Below are positions 32,922 through 42,240 of a stretch of DNA of 53,890 bases, in pieces; the first letter of the stretch is position 1; each line of letters opens with the position of its first letter. The position numbers were made by a program, and so were the translations under genes. The notes under the pieces are model-generated. The model saw nothing but the letters and a program-made list of their open reading frames with translations, had not been told where the DNA came from and searched no databases. The DNA is taken from NCBI GenBank assembly GCA_950096615.1, contig CATNCP010000018.1, positions 1-53,890 of the forward strand, read 5' to 3'. Origin of the DNA: an uncultured Kangiella sp. Its GTDB lineage: Bacteria > Pseudomonadota > Gammaproteobacteria > Enterobacterales > Kangiellaceae.

Positions 32922-34319
32922 ATGGCAACAAATAGAGGTCAATTTAACTCTCGTCTAGGGTTTGTTCTGGCTGCAGCAGGTTCGGCTGTTGGTCTGGGTA
33001 ACATCTGGAAATTTCCTTTTGAAGTAGGTGCTGGTGGCGGAGCTGCATTCGTCGTTATTTATTTAGCATTCTGCTTCTTACTATGTTTCCCTGTGATGAT
33101 TTCTGAAATCGCAATCGGTCGTAAGACTCAATTAAATGCTGTGGGGGCGTTTAAAAAGCTGGGGCACCATAACTGGGCCTGGATTGGTCTACTAGGGATT
33201 CTAGCCGGTGTTTTCATCCTTTCTTTCTATAACGTTGTCGCCGGTTGGGCGTTCGGTTATTTCCTGCAGATGGTTCAGGGTAACTTTGAAGTAGGGGAGA
33301 ACTTCAGTACTTACATAAGCAAGTGGGAATCGATAGGCCTTTATGGCTTAGTCTTTATGGCTGTAACAGCCACCATTGTTTCAAAAGGTATTCAAGGCGG
33401 TATTGAAAAAGCCGCGAAGATTTTAATGCCGACTTTATTCGCCATGATTATTGGCTTGATGATTTATGCTTTTACCTTAGAAGATGCCATGGCTGGTATT
33501 GAATACTACTTAGTGCCAGATTTTTCTGAAATCACAGGCGAAGTTATTTATTCTGCATTAGGTCAGGCCTTCTTCTCGCTTTCACTCGGCATGGGCGCTT
33601 TGATCACTTACGGTTCGTATGTATCGCGTAAGCAAGATATTGTTCGCTCCGCGGCAATGATTACTCTGACAGATGTTTCGGTAGCATTTCTAGCGGGTCT
33701 GATGATCTTCCCATTGGTTGCTTTCTTGAACTCAGGTGATATGAGCAGCGTTTCGGGCGGACCAGGCTTAATTTTTGCAACCTTACCCGGTGTCTTTGAA
33801 GGCTTAGGTCCAACGCTTGGCATTGTCATTGGAGCTGCATTTTTCTTGCTATTATCTTTTGCTGCTTTGACATCAACGGTTTCGTTGCTTGAAGTTCCGG
33901 TGGCTTACTTGGTGGATGAAAAGAAAATTAAACGTCCTGTTGCAGTATGGGGTATGGCAACACTAATCTTCTTATTAGGCATTCCATCATTATTAGGTAA
34001 TGGTGCTGTAGAACAATTAACGAGCTTCATGACACTTTATCGTGATGGCCAAGAACAAATGATTTCCTTTATGGACTTTGTTGAGCTGATCGCGAGTGAT
34101 ACTTTCTTACCATTAGGCGGTACGTTTATTGCTATCTTCACAGCGTATATCTGGAAGAAGAACAATTTGAATGCTGAGTTAATGGAAGGTCGTGAAACAG
34201 ATTCGCAATGGATGATGAAGTATATTAACTTCGCAATTATGTTCTTCTGCCCAATTATCCTTGGTGCAATTACCATTATTACTATTTTAGAACGATTCTT
34301 TGGTATTCAAGTATTTTAA
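32922..34319 (+). CDS. sodium-dependent neurotransmitter:amino-acid symporter (NSS/SNF)
   Basis: LeuT-fold inner-membrane importer of 465 residues. The first helix carries the sodium/substrate site motif GFVLAAAGSAVGLGNIWKFP; further helices follow the NSS pattern, with SFYNVVAGW in helix 3 and GMGALITYGSYV in helix 6. A likely amino-acid substrate cannot be narrowed. The ribosome site is weak. It is the first gene of a co-directional run of transport and hydrolase genes, 41 bp before the amidohydrolase pair. Confidence 0.95.
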   Translation: MATNRGQFNSRLGFVLAAAGSAVGLGNIWKFPFEVGAGGGAAFVVIYLAFCFLLCFPVMISEIAIGRKTQLNAVGAFKKLGHHNWAWIGLLGILAGVFILSFYNVVAGWAFGYFLQMVQGNFEVGENFSTYISKWESIGLYGLVFMAVTATIVSKGIQGGIEKAAKILMPTLFAMIIGLMIYAFTLEDAMAGIEYYLVPDFSEITGEVIYSALGQAFFSLSLGMGALITYGSYVSRKQDIVRSAAMITLTDVSVAFLAGLMIFPLVAFLNSGDMSSVSGGPGLIFATLPGVFEGLGPTLGIVIGAAFFLLLSFAALTSTVSLLEVPVAYLVDEKKIKRPVAVWGMATLIFLLGIPSLLGNGAVEQLTSFMTLYRDGQEQMISFMDFVELIASDTFLPLGGTFIAIFTAYIWKKNNLNAELMEGRETDSQWMMKYINFAIMFFCPIILGAITIITILERFFGIQVF

Positions 34320-34360
34320 TTATTAACTCATTTTGGGGGCCTTTGAAATAAGGTATGTTT

Positions 34361-35758
34361 ATGACGATAAAACAATTCTCAAAATCCTTCTTAGCAGCCT
34401 TTACTGGGGCTGCTTTTTTGGTTGGCTGTGGTGAAAAAGAACCTGCGGCGCACCCGAAGGACTCTGATAGCCAAGCTTTTGTATCACAATATAAAGCGAA
34501 CAAGTACCATCCGGTACTAATCAAGAATGCAACTCTGTTAACTGCAACTGGTGAGCAAATTGAAAATGGTAGTGTGTTGCTCGCAGATGGTGAAATTGTT
34601 GAGGTTGGTACTGACATCGACGAGCCAAGTGACGATAACCTAGAAGTTATTGACGCTAAAGGTAAGTGGGTAACGCCTGGAATTATTGATGTGCATTCAC
34701 ATTTAGGGGTTTATCCTGCACCGGGCGTTGCATCAAGCGCTGATGGTAATGAAATGACGGCGCCTGTGACAGCTGACGTCTGGGCTGAGCACTCGGTTTG
34801 GCCGCAAGATCCACAGTTTCAATTAGCCTTAGCTGGCGGCGTGACATCAATGCAAATTTTGCCTGGCTCGGCGAATTTAGTTGGTGGTCGCGGTGTAACA
34901 CTGAAAAATGTTGGCGGCCGCTCAGTTATGGACATGAAGTTTCCTGATGCACCTTACGGCTTAAAAATGGCTTGTGGTGAAAACCCAAAGCGTGTGTATG
35001 GTGGTAAAGGTCAAGCACCAATGACTCGTATGGGTAATGTCGCTGGCTATCGTAAGTCGTGGATTGACGCCAAAGAATATATGGAGTCTTGGGACAATTA
35101 TGAAGCGGGTATGGGTAACGGTAAGCCGCCAAAGCGCGACTTACGCTTGGAAAGCCTTGCAGGTGTTTTACGCGGTGAAATCTTAATCCAAAATCACTGC
35201 TATCGTGCAGACGAGATGATGGTGATGATGGAAATTGCGAAGGAGTTTGACTTTAAAGTAACGACTTTCCATCACGCCGTAGAATCGTACAAGATTGCAG
35301 ACAAACTTGCTGAGAACGGCGTTTGCTCAGCTATGTGGTCTGATTGGTGGGGCTTTAAACAAGAAGCTTATGACATGGTGCCATCGAATGTGGCGCTGGT
35401 CGACAAAGCGGGCGCATGTGCTGTGGTTCACTCAGACTCGGCAACTGTGATCCAGCACTTAAACAAAGAAGCGGCAAAAGCAATGGCTTCCGGCAATCGT
35501 TTAGGTATGGACATTACTCCTGCCCACGCGATTAAGTGGATCACCATTAACGCCGCGAAAGCCATTGGTGTTGATGAGCAAACTGGCTCATTAGAAGAAG
35601 GCAAGATGGCCGACGTCGTACTGTGGGATGGCAATCCGTTTAGTGTGTACACTAAAGCAGAGAAAGTCTTTATCGATGGCGCTTTAATGTACGATCGTAA
35701 TAATCAATTTAAGCAGCCTGTGAGTGATTTTGGGCTGACTAATATGAATCAACAGTAA
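34361..35758 (+). CDS. exported lipoprotein amidohydrolase (catalytic member of pair)
   Basis: Metal-dependent amidohydrolase of 465 residues, anchored as a lipoprotein (signal with LVGC, lipid Cys23). TIM-barrel metal residues are visible: His112 and His114 (IIDVHSHLG), a GENPKR segment near 206-211, His279, His304/305 and Asp359 (HSDSATV). This is the imidazolonepropionase-like subgroup, so cyclic amides or peptides are plausible substrates (inference). ATG 34361 is used because AAGG lies seven bases upstream; ATG 34355 would add two residues. The degenerate paralog follows after 17 bp. Confidence 0.92.
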   Translation: MTIKQFSKSFLAAFTGAAFLVGCGEKEPAAHPKDSDSQAFVSQYKANKYHPVLIKNATLLTATGEQIENGSVLLADGEIVEVGTDIDEPSDDNLEVIDAKGKWVTPGIIDVHSHLGVYPAPGVASSADGNEMTAPVTADVWAEHSVWPQDPQFQLALAGGVTSMQILPGSANLVGGRGVTLKNVGGRSVMDMKFPDAPYGLKMACGENPKRVYGGKGQAPMTRMGNVAGYRKSWIDAKEYMESWDNYEAGMGNGKPPKRDLRLESLAGVLRGEILIQNHCYRADEMMVMMEIAKEFDFKVTTFHHAVESYKIADKLAENGVCSAMWSDWWGFKQEAYDMVPSNVALVDKAGACAVVHSDSATVIQHLNKEAAKAMASGNRLGMDITPAHAIKWITINAAKAIGVDEQTGSLEEGKMADVVLWDGNPFSVYTKAEKVFIDGALMYDRNNQFKQPVSDFGLTNMNQQ

Positions 35759-35775
35759 CCAAAGGAGAGCCGACA

Positions 35776-37044
35776 ATGACATTATTATTTAAAAGCTTCG
35801 CTGTTCTTTTGGTTGTTGCTGGAGTGTTTAGCGCAAATGCCGAAGTGATTTTAGTAAAAAACGCGAAAGTCTTCACGCAAACATCAGCAGGGATTTTGGA
35901 AAACGCTGACGTTTTGATTGAAGATGGTTTGATTCGAAATATTGGCGAAGATTTATCAGCAGATGATGCTCGTGTGATTAATGCCGAAGGGAAGGTTGTT
36001 ACTCCCGGTATTTTTGCGCTGATGAATCAAATAGGTTTAGTTGAAGTTAGTGCTGTTGAAGGCACGAACGATACGACCACAGAGTCAGAAGACCTTGGCG
36101 CGTCTTTTAGTGTTGATGAGGTGTTCAACCCAGAATCAACGTTAGTTCCAATGAACCGCTCGGGCGGTGTCACTAGAACATTGATCAAACCTTATAATGG
36201 TAACTCTTTATTCGCTGGTTTAGGTTCTATTATGGATCTAGCGGGTGATTACAACTCATTGATCGTTAGCGATGTGGCAGTGTTTGCAGTATATGGCGAG
36301 CATGCGTCATCAATGTCTGGTGGTTCTCGAGCGGCGGCATTACAGCACTTTAACCGTGCTTTTAGCCAAGCTAAAGAGTTTTCAGAGAACTCAGCTGCGA
36401 TTAAAAGCGGAGCTTATCGTGAACTCGATTATAGCTTGGGTGATTTAGAAACCTTAAGTCGAGTCCTCGATCAGGATATCCCGCTCGTTGTCAGCGTCAA
36501 CCGTGCCAATGATATTTTGGCAATGGTAGAACTTGCTAAAAAACATAACATTAAACTTGTACTTGAAGGTGCTGCAGAAGCTTGGAAAGTTGCTGAGAAA
36601 CTGGCTAAAGCAGGAGTACCTGTAATTATTAATCCGATGGATAATATTCCTAGTTTCGAGTCATTAGGCAAGCGATACGACAATGCCGCTTTGTTAACTA
36701 AAGCAGGTGTTGACGTCATGTTTAGCAGCGAAACGCATAACGCACAAAACGTTCGATATGCAGCTGGTAATGCTGTGGCATATGGCATGCCGTATGATAA
36801 AGCTTTAGCTGCTATGACAAGCGCGCCAGCCAAGTTTTTTGGCGGTGCGAGTAATTACGGTAAGTTAATGCCTGGCTTTAAAGCTGAGTTGGTGATTTGG
36901 AGTGGTGACCCACTTGAAGTGACGACTTTCGCTGAAAGCATCATTATTGATGGCAAGCTCACTGAGTCAGATACTCGTGCTAAACGTCTTGAGCGACGCT
37001 ATAAAGACATTAGCACCGATCAAAATACATTTTACCGTAAGTAA
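35776..37044 (+). CDS. exported amidohydrolase-like protein lacking all metal ligands
   Basis: A 422-residue paralog of the preceding enzyme with a cleavable signal peptide (about 1-22, SANA). The fold frame is kept (VVTPGIF, VAEKLAKAGVPVI, FGGASNYGKLMPGFKAELVIWSGDPL), but the HxH is replaced by ALMNQIG, the barrel His by Arg (VNRAND), the next His by LEGAAEAW, and the Asp by SSETHNA. It therefore cannot bind the di-metal centre in the usual way. It is most likely a partner subunit or regulator of the active enzyme. AAGGAG precedes ATG 35776. Confidence 0.9.
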   Translation: MTLLFKSFAVLLVVAGVFSANAEVILVKNAKVFTQTSAGILENADVLIEDGLIRNIGEDLSADDARVINAEGKVVTPGIFALMNQIGLVEVSAVEGTNDTTTESEDLGASFSVDEVFNPESTLVPMNRSGGVTRTLIKPYNGNSLFAGLGSIMDLAGDYNSLIVSDVAVFAVYGEHASSMSGGSRAAALQHFNRAFSQAKEFSENSAAIKSGAYRELDYSLGDLETLSRVLDQDIPLVVSVNRANDILAMVELAKKHNIKLVLEGAAEAWKVAEKLAKAGVPVIINPMDNIPSFESLGKRYDNAALLTKAGVDVMFSSETHNAQNVRYAAGNAVAYGMPYDKALAAMTSAPAKFFGGASNYGKLMPGFKAELVIWSGDPLEVTTFAESIIIDGKLTESDTRAKRLERRYKDISTDQNTFYRK

Positions 37045-37057
37045 ATAAGAGGTTTTC

Positions 37058-38707
37058 ATGGCAGATACATCAGCTCGCCAACCAAGCATGTTACAAGCCC
37101 TATTACCGATAGGGCTTCTCGTCATTTTATTAGCGTTTTCCGTTTACTTATACGGTAGCGACTCATCTTATGGCGCCAATCAAATTGCCTTGGTAATCTG
37201 TGCCGCGGTTGCTTTATTAGTCGGTTTACGCAACGGCCAGACTTGGAAAGAGTTAGAGCAGGGCGTAGTTGATGGTATTAGCATAGCCTTGGGAGCCTTA
37301 CTAATACTGTTGATGGTGGGGTCACTTATTGGTGCCTGGATTCTTGCTGGCACAGTTCCCACGATGATTTATTACGGTCTGCAGATACTGTCGCCTGAAT
37401 ACTTCTATGTAGCGACTTGTGCTATCTGTGCGCTGGTTGCACTCAGTATTGGTAGCTCTTGGACTACCGCTGGTACTGTTGGTATCGGCTTAATTGGTGT
37501 GTCTCAAGGTTTAGGCTTGTCGATGGAAGTCACCGCTGGAGCAATCATTTCGGGTGCATATTTTGGCGATAAAATGTCACCTTTATCGGACACGACTAAC
37601 TTAGCTCCTGCAGTGACCGGAACTGATCTTTTTACTCACATCCGCCACATGGTCTGGACAACAACTCCCGCCTTAATTATTGCTCTGATTATCTTCACCT
37701 TTATGGGCTTTAATAGCGATACTGAGCAACAAGTGTTAGTTCTTGAGGATACCCTTAAGCTTCTTGATGACAATTTCAATATTTCACTGTGGACTTTAAT
37801 TCCAATGGCTGTGGTTTTTGTCATGGCTTTTAGAAAAGTCCCTGCGGTTGCAACTATTCTCGTAGGTGCGTTACTTGGTTGTGTTATAGCTGTAACCTTT
37901 CAGGGTAATGTTATTGAGAAATTTATTGGTGGAGACAGGGTCAAATGTGAGCGCTCAGCAGTCTATAGTTGTGAAATCATTAGCTATGAAGCAGAAAGCG
38001 AAAATGCGAAGGTCACGTTAGGTATTTCATTTAACAATTCAGATGAAACGTTGACTGAAACGTTCGTGCTTGAGGAAGGCGGAGAAAAAAGCTTCGAAAC
38101 CTCAGAAGGAACGGTGAACGTTTATAGTCATGGCGACTTTATGACATATTTATCAGCAACATGGAAATCGATGTTCAGTGGTTTTTCAGCATCTACTGGG
38201 AATGATGAGTTTGATGGTCTTTTGTCACGGGGTGGCATGATAAGTATGCTCAACACAATGTTTCTTATCATCACTGCCATGAGTTTTGGTGCAGCGATGG
38301 AAGTGACAGGGTTACTGCACAAGCTGATTAAAACCATTATCGGTATGGCCAAGTCGACAGGTTCTTTGATAGGTTCGGTATTAGCGACCTGTATTGGTAT
38401 GAATGTGATTACAGCAGATCAATATATTTCTATTGTGTTGCCGGGGCGGATGTATAAGGCTGAGTTTAAGCGTCGTGGCCTGGATGCGAAAAACTTATCT
38501 CGGACCTTGGAAGACTCTGCAACCATAACCTCACCATTAATTCCTTGGAATACCTGCGGTGCTTATATGGCGGGGACTTTAGGTGTTGCCACAGGGGCTT
38601 ATTGGATATATTGCTTCTTCAATTTATTAACGCCACTTGTTTCTTTCATCTACGCGTTATTCAATTTCAAGATTAGCCCGATAGAAGGCGATGAAGTCGA
38701 CGGCTAA
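37058..38707 (+). CDS. NhaC-family Na+/H+ antiporter with an extra domain
   Basis: A 549-residue inner-membrane antiporter. Family motifs: IGSSWTTAGTVGIG, GAYFGDKMSPLSDTTNLAPA, LSRGGMISMLNTM and the C-terminal SATITSPLIPWNTCGAYMAG. Residues about 286-358 are an insert not seen in typical NhaC. It is hydrophilic, with Cys297 and Cys305 and short beta-like stretches (KVTLGISFNN, TLTETFVLEE). It starts 14 bp after the pseudo-amidohydrolase and its end overlaps the next gene by 17 bp, so it is surely co-transcribed. It may recycle the Na+ brought in by the NSS symporter (inference). Confidence 0.93.
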   Translation: MADTSARQPSMLQALLPIGLLVILLAFSVYLYGSDSSYGANQIALVICAAVALLVGLRNGQTWKELEQGVVDGISIALGALLILLMVGSLIGAWILAGTVPTMIYYGLQILSPEYFYVATCAICALVALSIGSSWTTAGTVGIGLIGVSQGLGLSMEVTAGAIISGAYFGDKMSPLSDTTNLAPAVTGTDLFTHIRHMVWTTTPALIIALIIFTFMGFNSDTEQQVLVLEDTLKLLDDNFNISLWTLIPMAVVFVMAFRKVPAVATILVGALLGCVIAVTFQGNVIEKFIGGDRVKCERSAVYSCEIISYEAESENAKVTLGISFNNSDETLTETFVLEEGGEKSFETSEGTVNVYSHGDFMTYLSATWKSMFSGFSASTGNDEFDGLLSRGGMISMLNTMFLIITAMSFGAAMEVTGLLHKLIKTIIGMAKSTGSLIGSVLATCIGMNVITADQYISIVLPGRMYKAEFKRRGLDAKNLSRTLEDSATITSPLIPWNTCGAYMAGTLGVATGAYWIYCFFNLLTPLVSFIYALFNFKISPIEGDEVDG

Positions 38708-40067
38708 ATTAACAGTTTATACGCTGCTGAAACTCAGCTTTTTGGCAGCGTGTTTATTAGTATTCTCTTCGTTTCAACCTTTCAAAAGATTGTGGCAAGT
38801 TAATGGTTTAGAGCCGTTCACTGAGTGGTTTCAAATTAACTGGCAAGGCCAAGTGGTCGGCTGGGCTCAAAAAGAACTACACATTAACAAAGACTTCTAT
38901 CAAGTGTTTGAGAGTGAGCACTTTGAAGGGCGCGTTAGAGGTAAGCGTCTTAAGTTTATTTATCAAAAACACCTTAGCTTCTCCACAAAACCACCTTTTA
39001 AACTGGTTGAAGGCTCGGCAACACTGACCGAGCCTAACTTGGTGATGGAAACACGTTTTAGGAATGACGAGCAGCTATTAATTCAACAGAGCCGTAACGA
39101 AAGTGTTTCTAAGTTTACGGAGTCTCCACTCGATTACACTTTGAATAATTACTTGGCTGGGCGTCAGTTTATCGAGGGTAGCCCCGAGCTTGGAGATTCG
39201 ATAGCTCTTAAATTGATCGATAGTCATTCGCTAGAAGTTCAAGAGGAAAAATATCAAGTCATCAAGCTCCCACAAGGACGCCATCAACGTTATCAATTGA
39301 CTGATTCTTCGGGAACACTATACGACTTTAACCTCAAAGGTGATTTGCTTTCGGAGCGAAGAGGGCGAGGCATAAAGTTAGTGGCAAGTAGCCAAAAGCC
39401 AAGCTTTAACCCAGAGATGCAAACGGATCTGTATACTAATGTCGGGCTAGCTAGCCAAAAGCCTTTAGGCGAAATATCAAAGCTTGAGTCTTTAGAGGTC
39501 AGCGTTAGTAAGGATAACCTGAGTTGGCTAACTATTCACCCTAGCGTTAAGGTATCTGAGAATAAGCTGTTAATTCATAAGGCGGCTAAACATAAAGCGG
39601 AACCTCACGAAGTTACAAGCTGGCAGTTTGAACCTGTTAACCCGAGCGTTAAGGCACTCGACGTGAGAGTAACCTCTACTAACAGTCGAAGTGAGAAGGT
39701 GAGTAATTTGGTTCAATTTGTTCATGACTACCTTTATTACGAACCCACACCGACCAGCTTTACGACCGACGAAATTATTCGTAATGGCTATGGTGACTGC
39801 ACCGAATACACGCAGTTGTTATTGGCTTTGCTTAACGCTGAAGAAATCCCTGCGCGAGAAGTGGGCGGTTATATTTATTTAGGTGATGATGAGCAACGTT
39901 TTGGGGGACATGCTTGGGTTGAGGTTTTGATTGATGAGCAGTGGGTTGGCGTTGATCCCACTTGGAATTTAACTCGAGTTACAGCAGCACATCTACCAAT
40001 AATCATTCCACAAGAAAAATCAGTCTCAGACTTGGATTTTGTCGTCGAACAGATACACTATCAATAA
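38691..40067 (+). CDS. transglutaminase-like domain protein, membrane-anchored or exported
   Basis: 458 residues. An N-terminal hydrophobic helix (about 8-28) acts as signal or anchor; a long beta-rich middle part is of unknown fold; and a C-terminal transglutaminase-like core has the Cys-His-Asp triad Cys370 ([11 protein letters not shown]), His407 (GHAWVEV) and Asp422 (DPTWN). The family includes proteases and amidases as well as crosslinkers, and this one probably acts in the periplasm. It overlaps the NhaC gene by 17 bp. Confidence 0.88.
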   Translation: MKSTAKLTVYTLLKLSFLAACLLVFSSFQPFKRLWQVNGLEPFTEWFQINWQGQVVGWAQKELHINKDFYQVFESEHFEGRVRGKRLKFIYQKHLSFSTKPPFKLVEGSATLTEPNLVMETRFRNDEQLLIQQSRNESVSKFTESPLDYTLNNYLAGRQFIEGSPELGDSIALKLIDSHSLEVQEEKYQVIKLPQGRHQRYQLTDSSGTLYDFNLKGDLLSERRGRGIKLVASSQKPSFNPEMQTDLYTNVGLASQKPLGEISKLESLEVSVSKDNLSWLTIHPSVKVSENKLLIHKAAKHKAEPHEVTSWQFEPVNPSVKALDVRVTSTNSRSEKVSNLVQFVHDYLYYEPTPTSFTTDEIIRNGYGDCTEYTQLLLALLNAEEIPAREVGGYIYLGDDEQRFGGHAWVEVLIDEQWVGVDPTWNLTRVTAAHLPIIIPQEKSVSDLDFVVEQIHYQ

Positions 40068-40089
40068 CTTTCTCAAAGACAGGTCGTTT

Positions 40090-40971
40090 ATGTCTCATAC
40101 ACCAAGCCCTAAATTCTTTTACTCAATCAATGGTAACAGCCAGAAGCTTGATGGCGGCGCCATGTTCGGTAATGCACCCAAAGCATTGTGGCAGCGTTGG
40201 ACGGAGGTGGATGAGTTAAACCGTATTCCTTTAGTGTGCAGGGCCATGCTGGTACAAGATGGCGATAAAACCATACTTTTTGAGACCGGTATTGGCGCTT
40301 TCTTTGAGCCTAAATACCGTGATCGCTACGGCGTTCAAGAGTCGCATCATGTGTTACTCGATTCACTCAAAGAAGTTGGCTTTAGCCATGAAGATATCGA
40401 TATTGTCGTTTTATCACACATGCATTTTGATCATGCTGGTGGTTTGTTGTCGCAATGGTCTGAAGATAAAGATCCCGAACTTTTATTCCCAAATGCGGAG
40501 TTTGTTATCGGCAAAGAAGCGTGGGGCAGAGCTTCTGATCCTCACCCTCGAGATAGAGCTTCGTTTATTCCGGGCTTAACGGATATGCTTGAGGCGACAG
40601 GCAGACTTCATTTGGTAGAAGGAAAAACATCAGATTTACTCGGTGATGACTACCAGTTTCATGTTTCAAATGGACATACGCCCGGTATGTTGATTACGGA
40701 AGTTGCCACGCAAAGCGGGCCTGTTGTTTTTGCTGCAGATTTAATACCGGGAGCGCCTTGGATGCATCTTCCTATTACGATGGGCTATGATCGTTTTCCG
40801 GAGAATTTAATTGATGAAAAGCGTCGTTTGCTTAATGATTTGCTGGACAAAGAGGGTAAGGTTTTCTTTACGCATGATCCAGAAGTGGCATTAGGCATAG
40901 TCGCTAAAAATGAAAAGGGAAAATTCTTTGCTGATACACCGCTAAAGAAAATTATTAACTTTGAACTATAA
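40090..40971 (+). CDS. metallo-beta-lactamase-fold hydrolase
   Basis: A 293-residue cytoplasmic enzyme with the zinc motif HMHFDHAGG (His110, His112, Asp114, His115), then GHTPGM, AADLIPG and THDPE supplying further ligands. The overall layout resembles lactonase-type members (AHL lactonase-like), but substrate prediction is unsafe. ATG 40090 gives the clean N-terminus; an in-frame TTG at 40039 would overlap the previous gene and lacks a ribosome site. Last gene of the run beginning at 32922. Confidence 0.9.
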   Translation: MSHTPSPKFFYSINGNSQKLDGGAMFGNAPKALWQRWTEVDELNRIPLVCRAMLVQDGDKTILFETGIGAFFEPKYRDRYGVQESHHVLLDSLKEVGFSHEDIDIVVLSHMHFDHAGGLLSQWSEDKDPELLFPNAEFVIGKEAWGRASDPHPRDRASFIPGLTDMLEATGRLHLVEGKTSDLLGDDYQFHVSNGHTPGMLITEVATQSGPVVFAADLIPGAPWMHLPITMGYDRFPENLIDEKRRLLNDLLDKEGKVFFTHDPEVALGIVAKNEKGKFFADTPLKKIINFEL

Positions 40972-41208
40972 CTTATTGATTAATAAGTTCTTCGCAACTT
41001 CAAGGTTGTATTGAGATTGGTATCTATAAAAATATCTGTAATACGGGGAACTAATTCGTCAAAGAGTGCTCAAAGATTATACAAGTAGCAATTAGAGTGA
41101 TTTTAGCTCAAATGCTATTTCGCTCAAAAGCTTACTTGGTTGTCATTGTCACTTCTCTTTGATGAGTTTTATATTCTCATACCGGGCCATGTAAATGGCC
41201 CGTTTTTT
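40972..41208 (+). other. noncoding stretch ending in a strong terminator (possible 3' UTR sRNA)
   Basis: No coding frame is credible here. A terminator at 41183-41208 (CGGGCCAT-GTAA-ATGGCCCG, then TTTTTT) lies about 210 nt after the previous stop codon. The gap before it is unusually long for a simple gene end, so it may hold a small RNA or a long 3' untranslated region. No convincing promoter was found. Confidence 0.5.
41183..41208 (+). terminator. strong intrinsic terminator
   Basis: CGGGCCAT (41183-41190) and ATGGCCCG (41195-41202) form a perfect 8-bp stem with GTAA loop and six T residues. Confidence 0.92.
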
Positions 41209-41262
41209 ATGTGCTATCATATCCCCATAACGTTTCTGACATAATCAAGAGCAACCATTCTG

Positions 41263-42144
41263 ATGCACTTTAAGTTTGACCGTGAATATCAAATACAAAT
41301 CAACAACAATAAAATCAATGTTATCGAATGGGGGAACCCTGAAGGCGAGCCGGTACTTTGTCTGCATGGCTGGCTAGACAATGCAGCGACCTTCCACTAC
41401 CTTGCGCCGTTACTGACTCAATCCGGCCATTACCGGCTGATTGCAATCGAGTTTCCAGGCCATGGCCAGTCCGAGCATCTACATCCCGCTGCTGATTATC
41501 AGTTTATATCGGGCATCTCTATCATTGATGGGCTGCTTGACGTATTGAAGTTACAAAAACCTAAATTTCTTGCTCACTCAATGGGTGCGGCATTGTCATC
41601 TATTTACGCTGGTGTATTCCCCGACAAAGTGGACAGCATTGTATCCATAGACGCGTTAGGTGCTCTTGTTTCATCTCCTGAAGGGACGGTTCGCCAATTG
41701 CGAAAAGCTTTGGAACAACGTAAAGCTAAACGCGGAAATAAACGTTATTTCAAAGATTTAGAGTCAGCCGCAACCGCTCGGGCACAAGTTAGTGAGTTGC
41801 CAGTAGACGTGTTACTGCCTTTGATCGAACGTGGCGTTACTTTATGCGAAGAAGGTTATCAATGGTCGAGTGATTCGAGATTGAAGCATTTGTCATGGTT
41901 ACGTATGACCGAGCCACAAATGGAAGCGGTTATGCGAGAAATTGTTTGTCCTATGCTCGTCATCATGGCGGCTGACGGCTTGTATAAAGACTACCCAGAG
42001 ATTGAGCAGCGATTTGAATACCTCAAGAATGCAGAGCGTGTTGAGCTTGAAGGTGGGCATCACTTACATATGCAGTTTGCCGACGCTGTTGCTGGAAAAA
42101 TCAACGATTTTTGGTCCAAAATTGAACAGAAAAGCGTAAACTAG
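41263..42144 (+). CDS. alpha/beta hydrolase
   Basis: A 293-residue cytoplasmic serine hydrolase. The oxyanion-region motif LCLHGWLDNAATF, nucleophile elbow AHSMGAA with Ser106, and a C-terminal His in GGHHLHMQF form the usual triad; the acid is probably in MAADGLYKDY. It resembles the SERHL/Kraken-like group. The substrate is unknown. It lies upstream of fadD, with a FadR-like operator between them, so a link to lipids is plausible but unproven. Confidence 0.9.
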   Translation: MHFKFDREYQIQINNNKINVIEWGNPEGEPVLCLHGWLDNAATFHYLAPLLTQSGHYRLIAIEFPGHGQSEHLHPAADYQFISGISIIDGLLDVLKLQKPKFLAHSMGAALSSIYAGVFPDKVDSIVSIDALGALVSSPEGTVRQLRKALEQRKAKRGNKRYFKDLESAATARAQVSELPVDVLLPLIERGVTLCEEGYQWSSDSRLKHLSWLRMTEPQMEAVMREIVCPMLVIMAADGLYKDYPEIEQRFEYLKNAERVELEGGHHLHMQFADAVAGKINDFWSKIEQKSVN

Positions 42145-42148
42145 GCTT

Positions 42149-42165
42149 AAGTGGTCGGAATAGTT
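42149..42165 (+). promoter_or_regulatory. FadR-like operator upstream of fadD
   Basis: AAGTGGTCGGAATAGTT agrees with the FadR consensus AACTGGTCnGACnnGTT at 12 of 14 defined positions and lies 76 bp before the fadD start. The right half is weaker than at the other two sites. Confidence 0.55.
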
Positions 42166-42240
42166 GCGCTATGTTGTCGAATAATGTAATTTTCTTGTCT
42201 CACATTTAATAACAGATTCGAATTTCTAATAGGTTTATTC

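Noticed and set aside
40039-40089. Upstream TTG start for the metallo-beta-lactamase-fold gene
   Set aside because: It overlaps the transglutaminase gene and lacks a ribosome site; ATG 40090 fits the family N-terminus.
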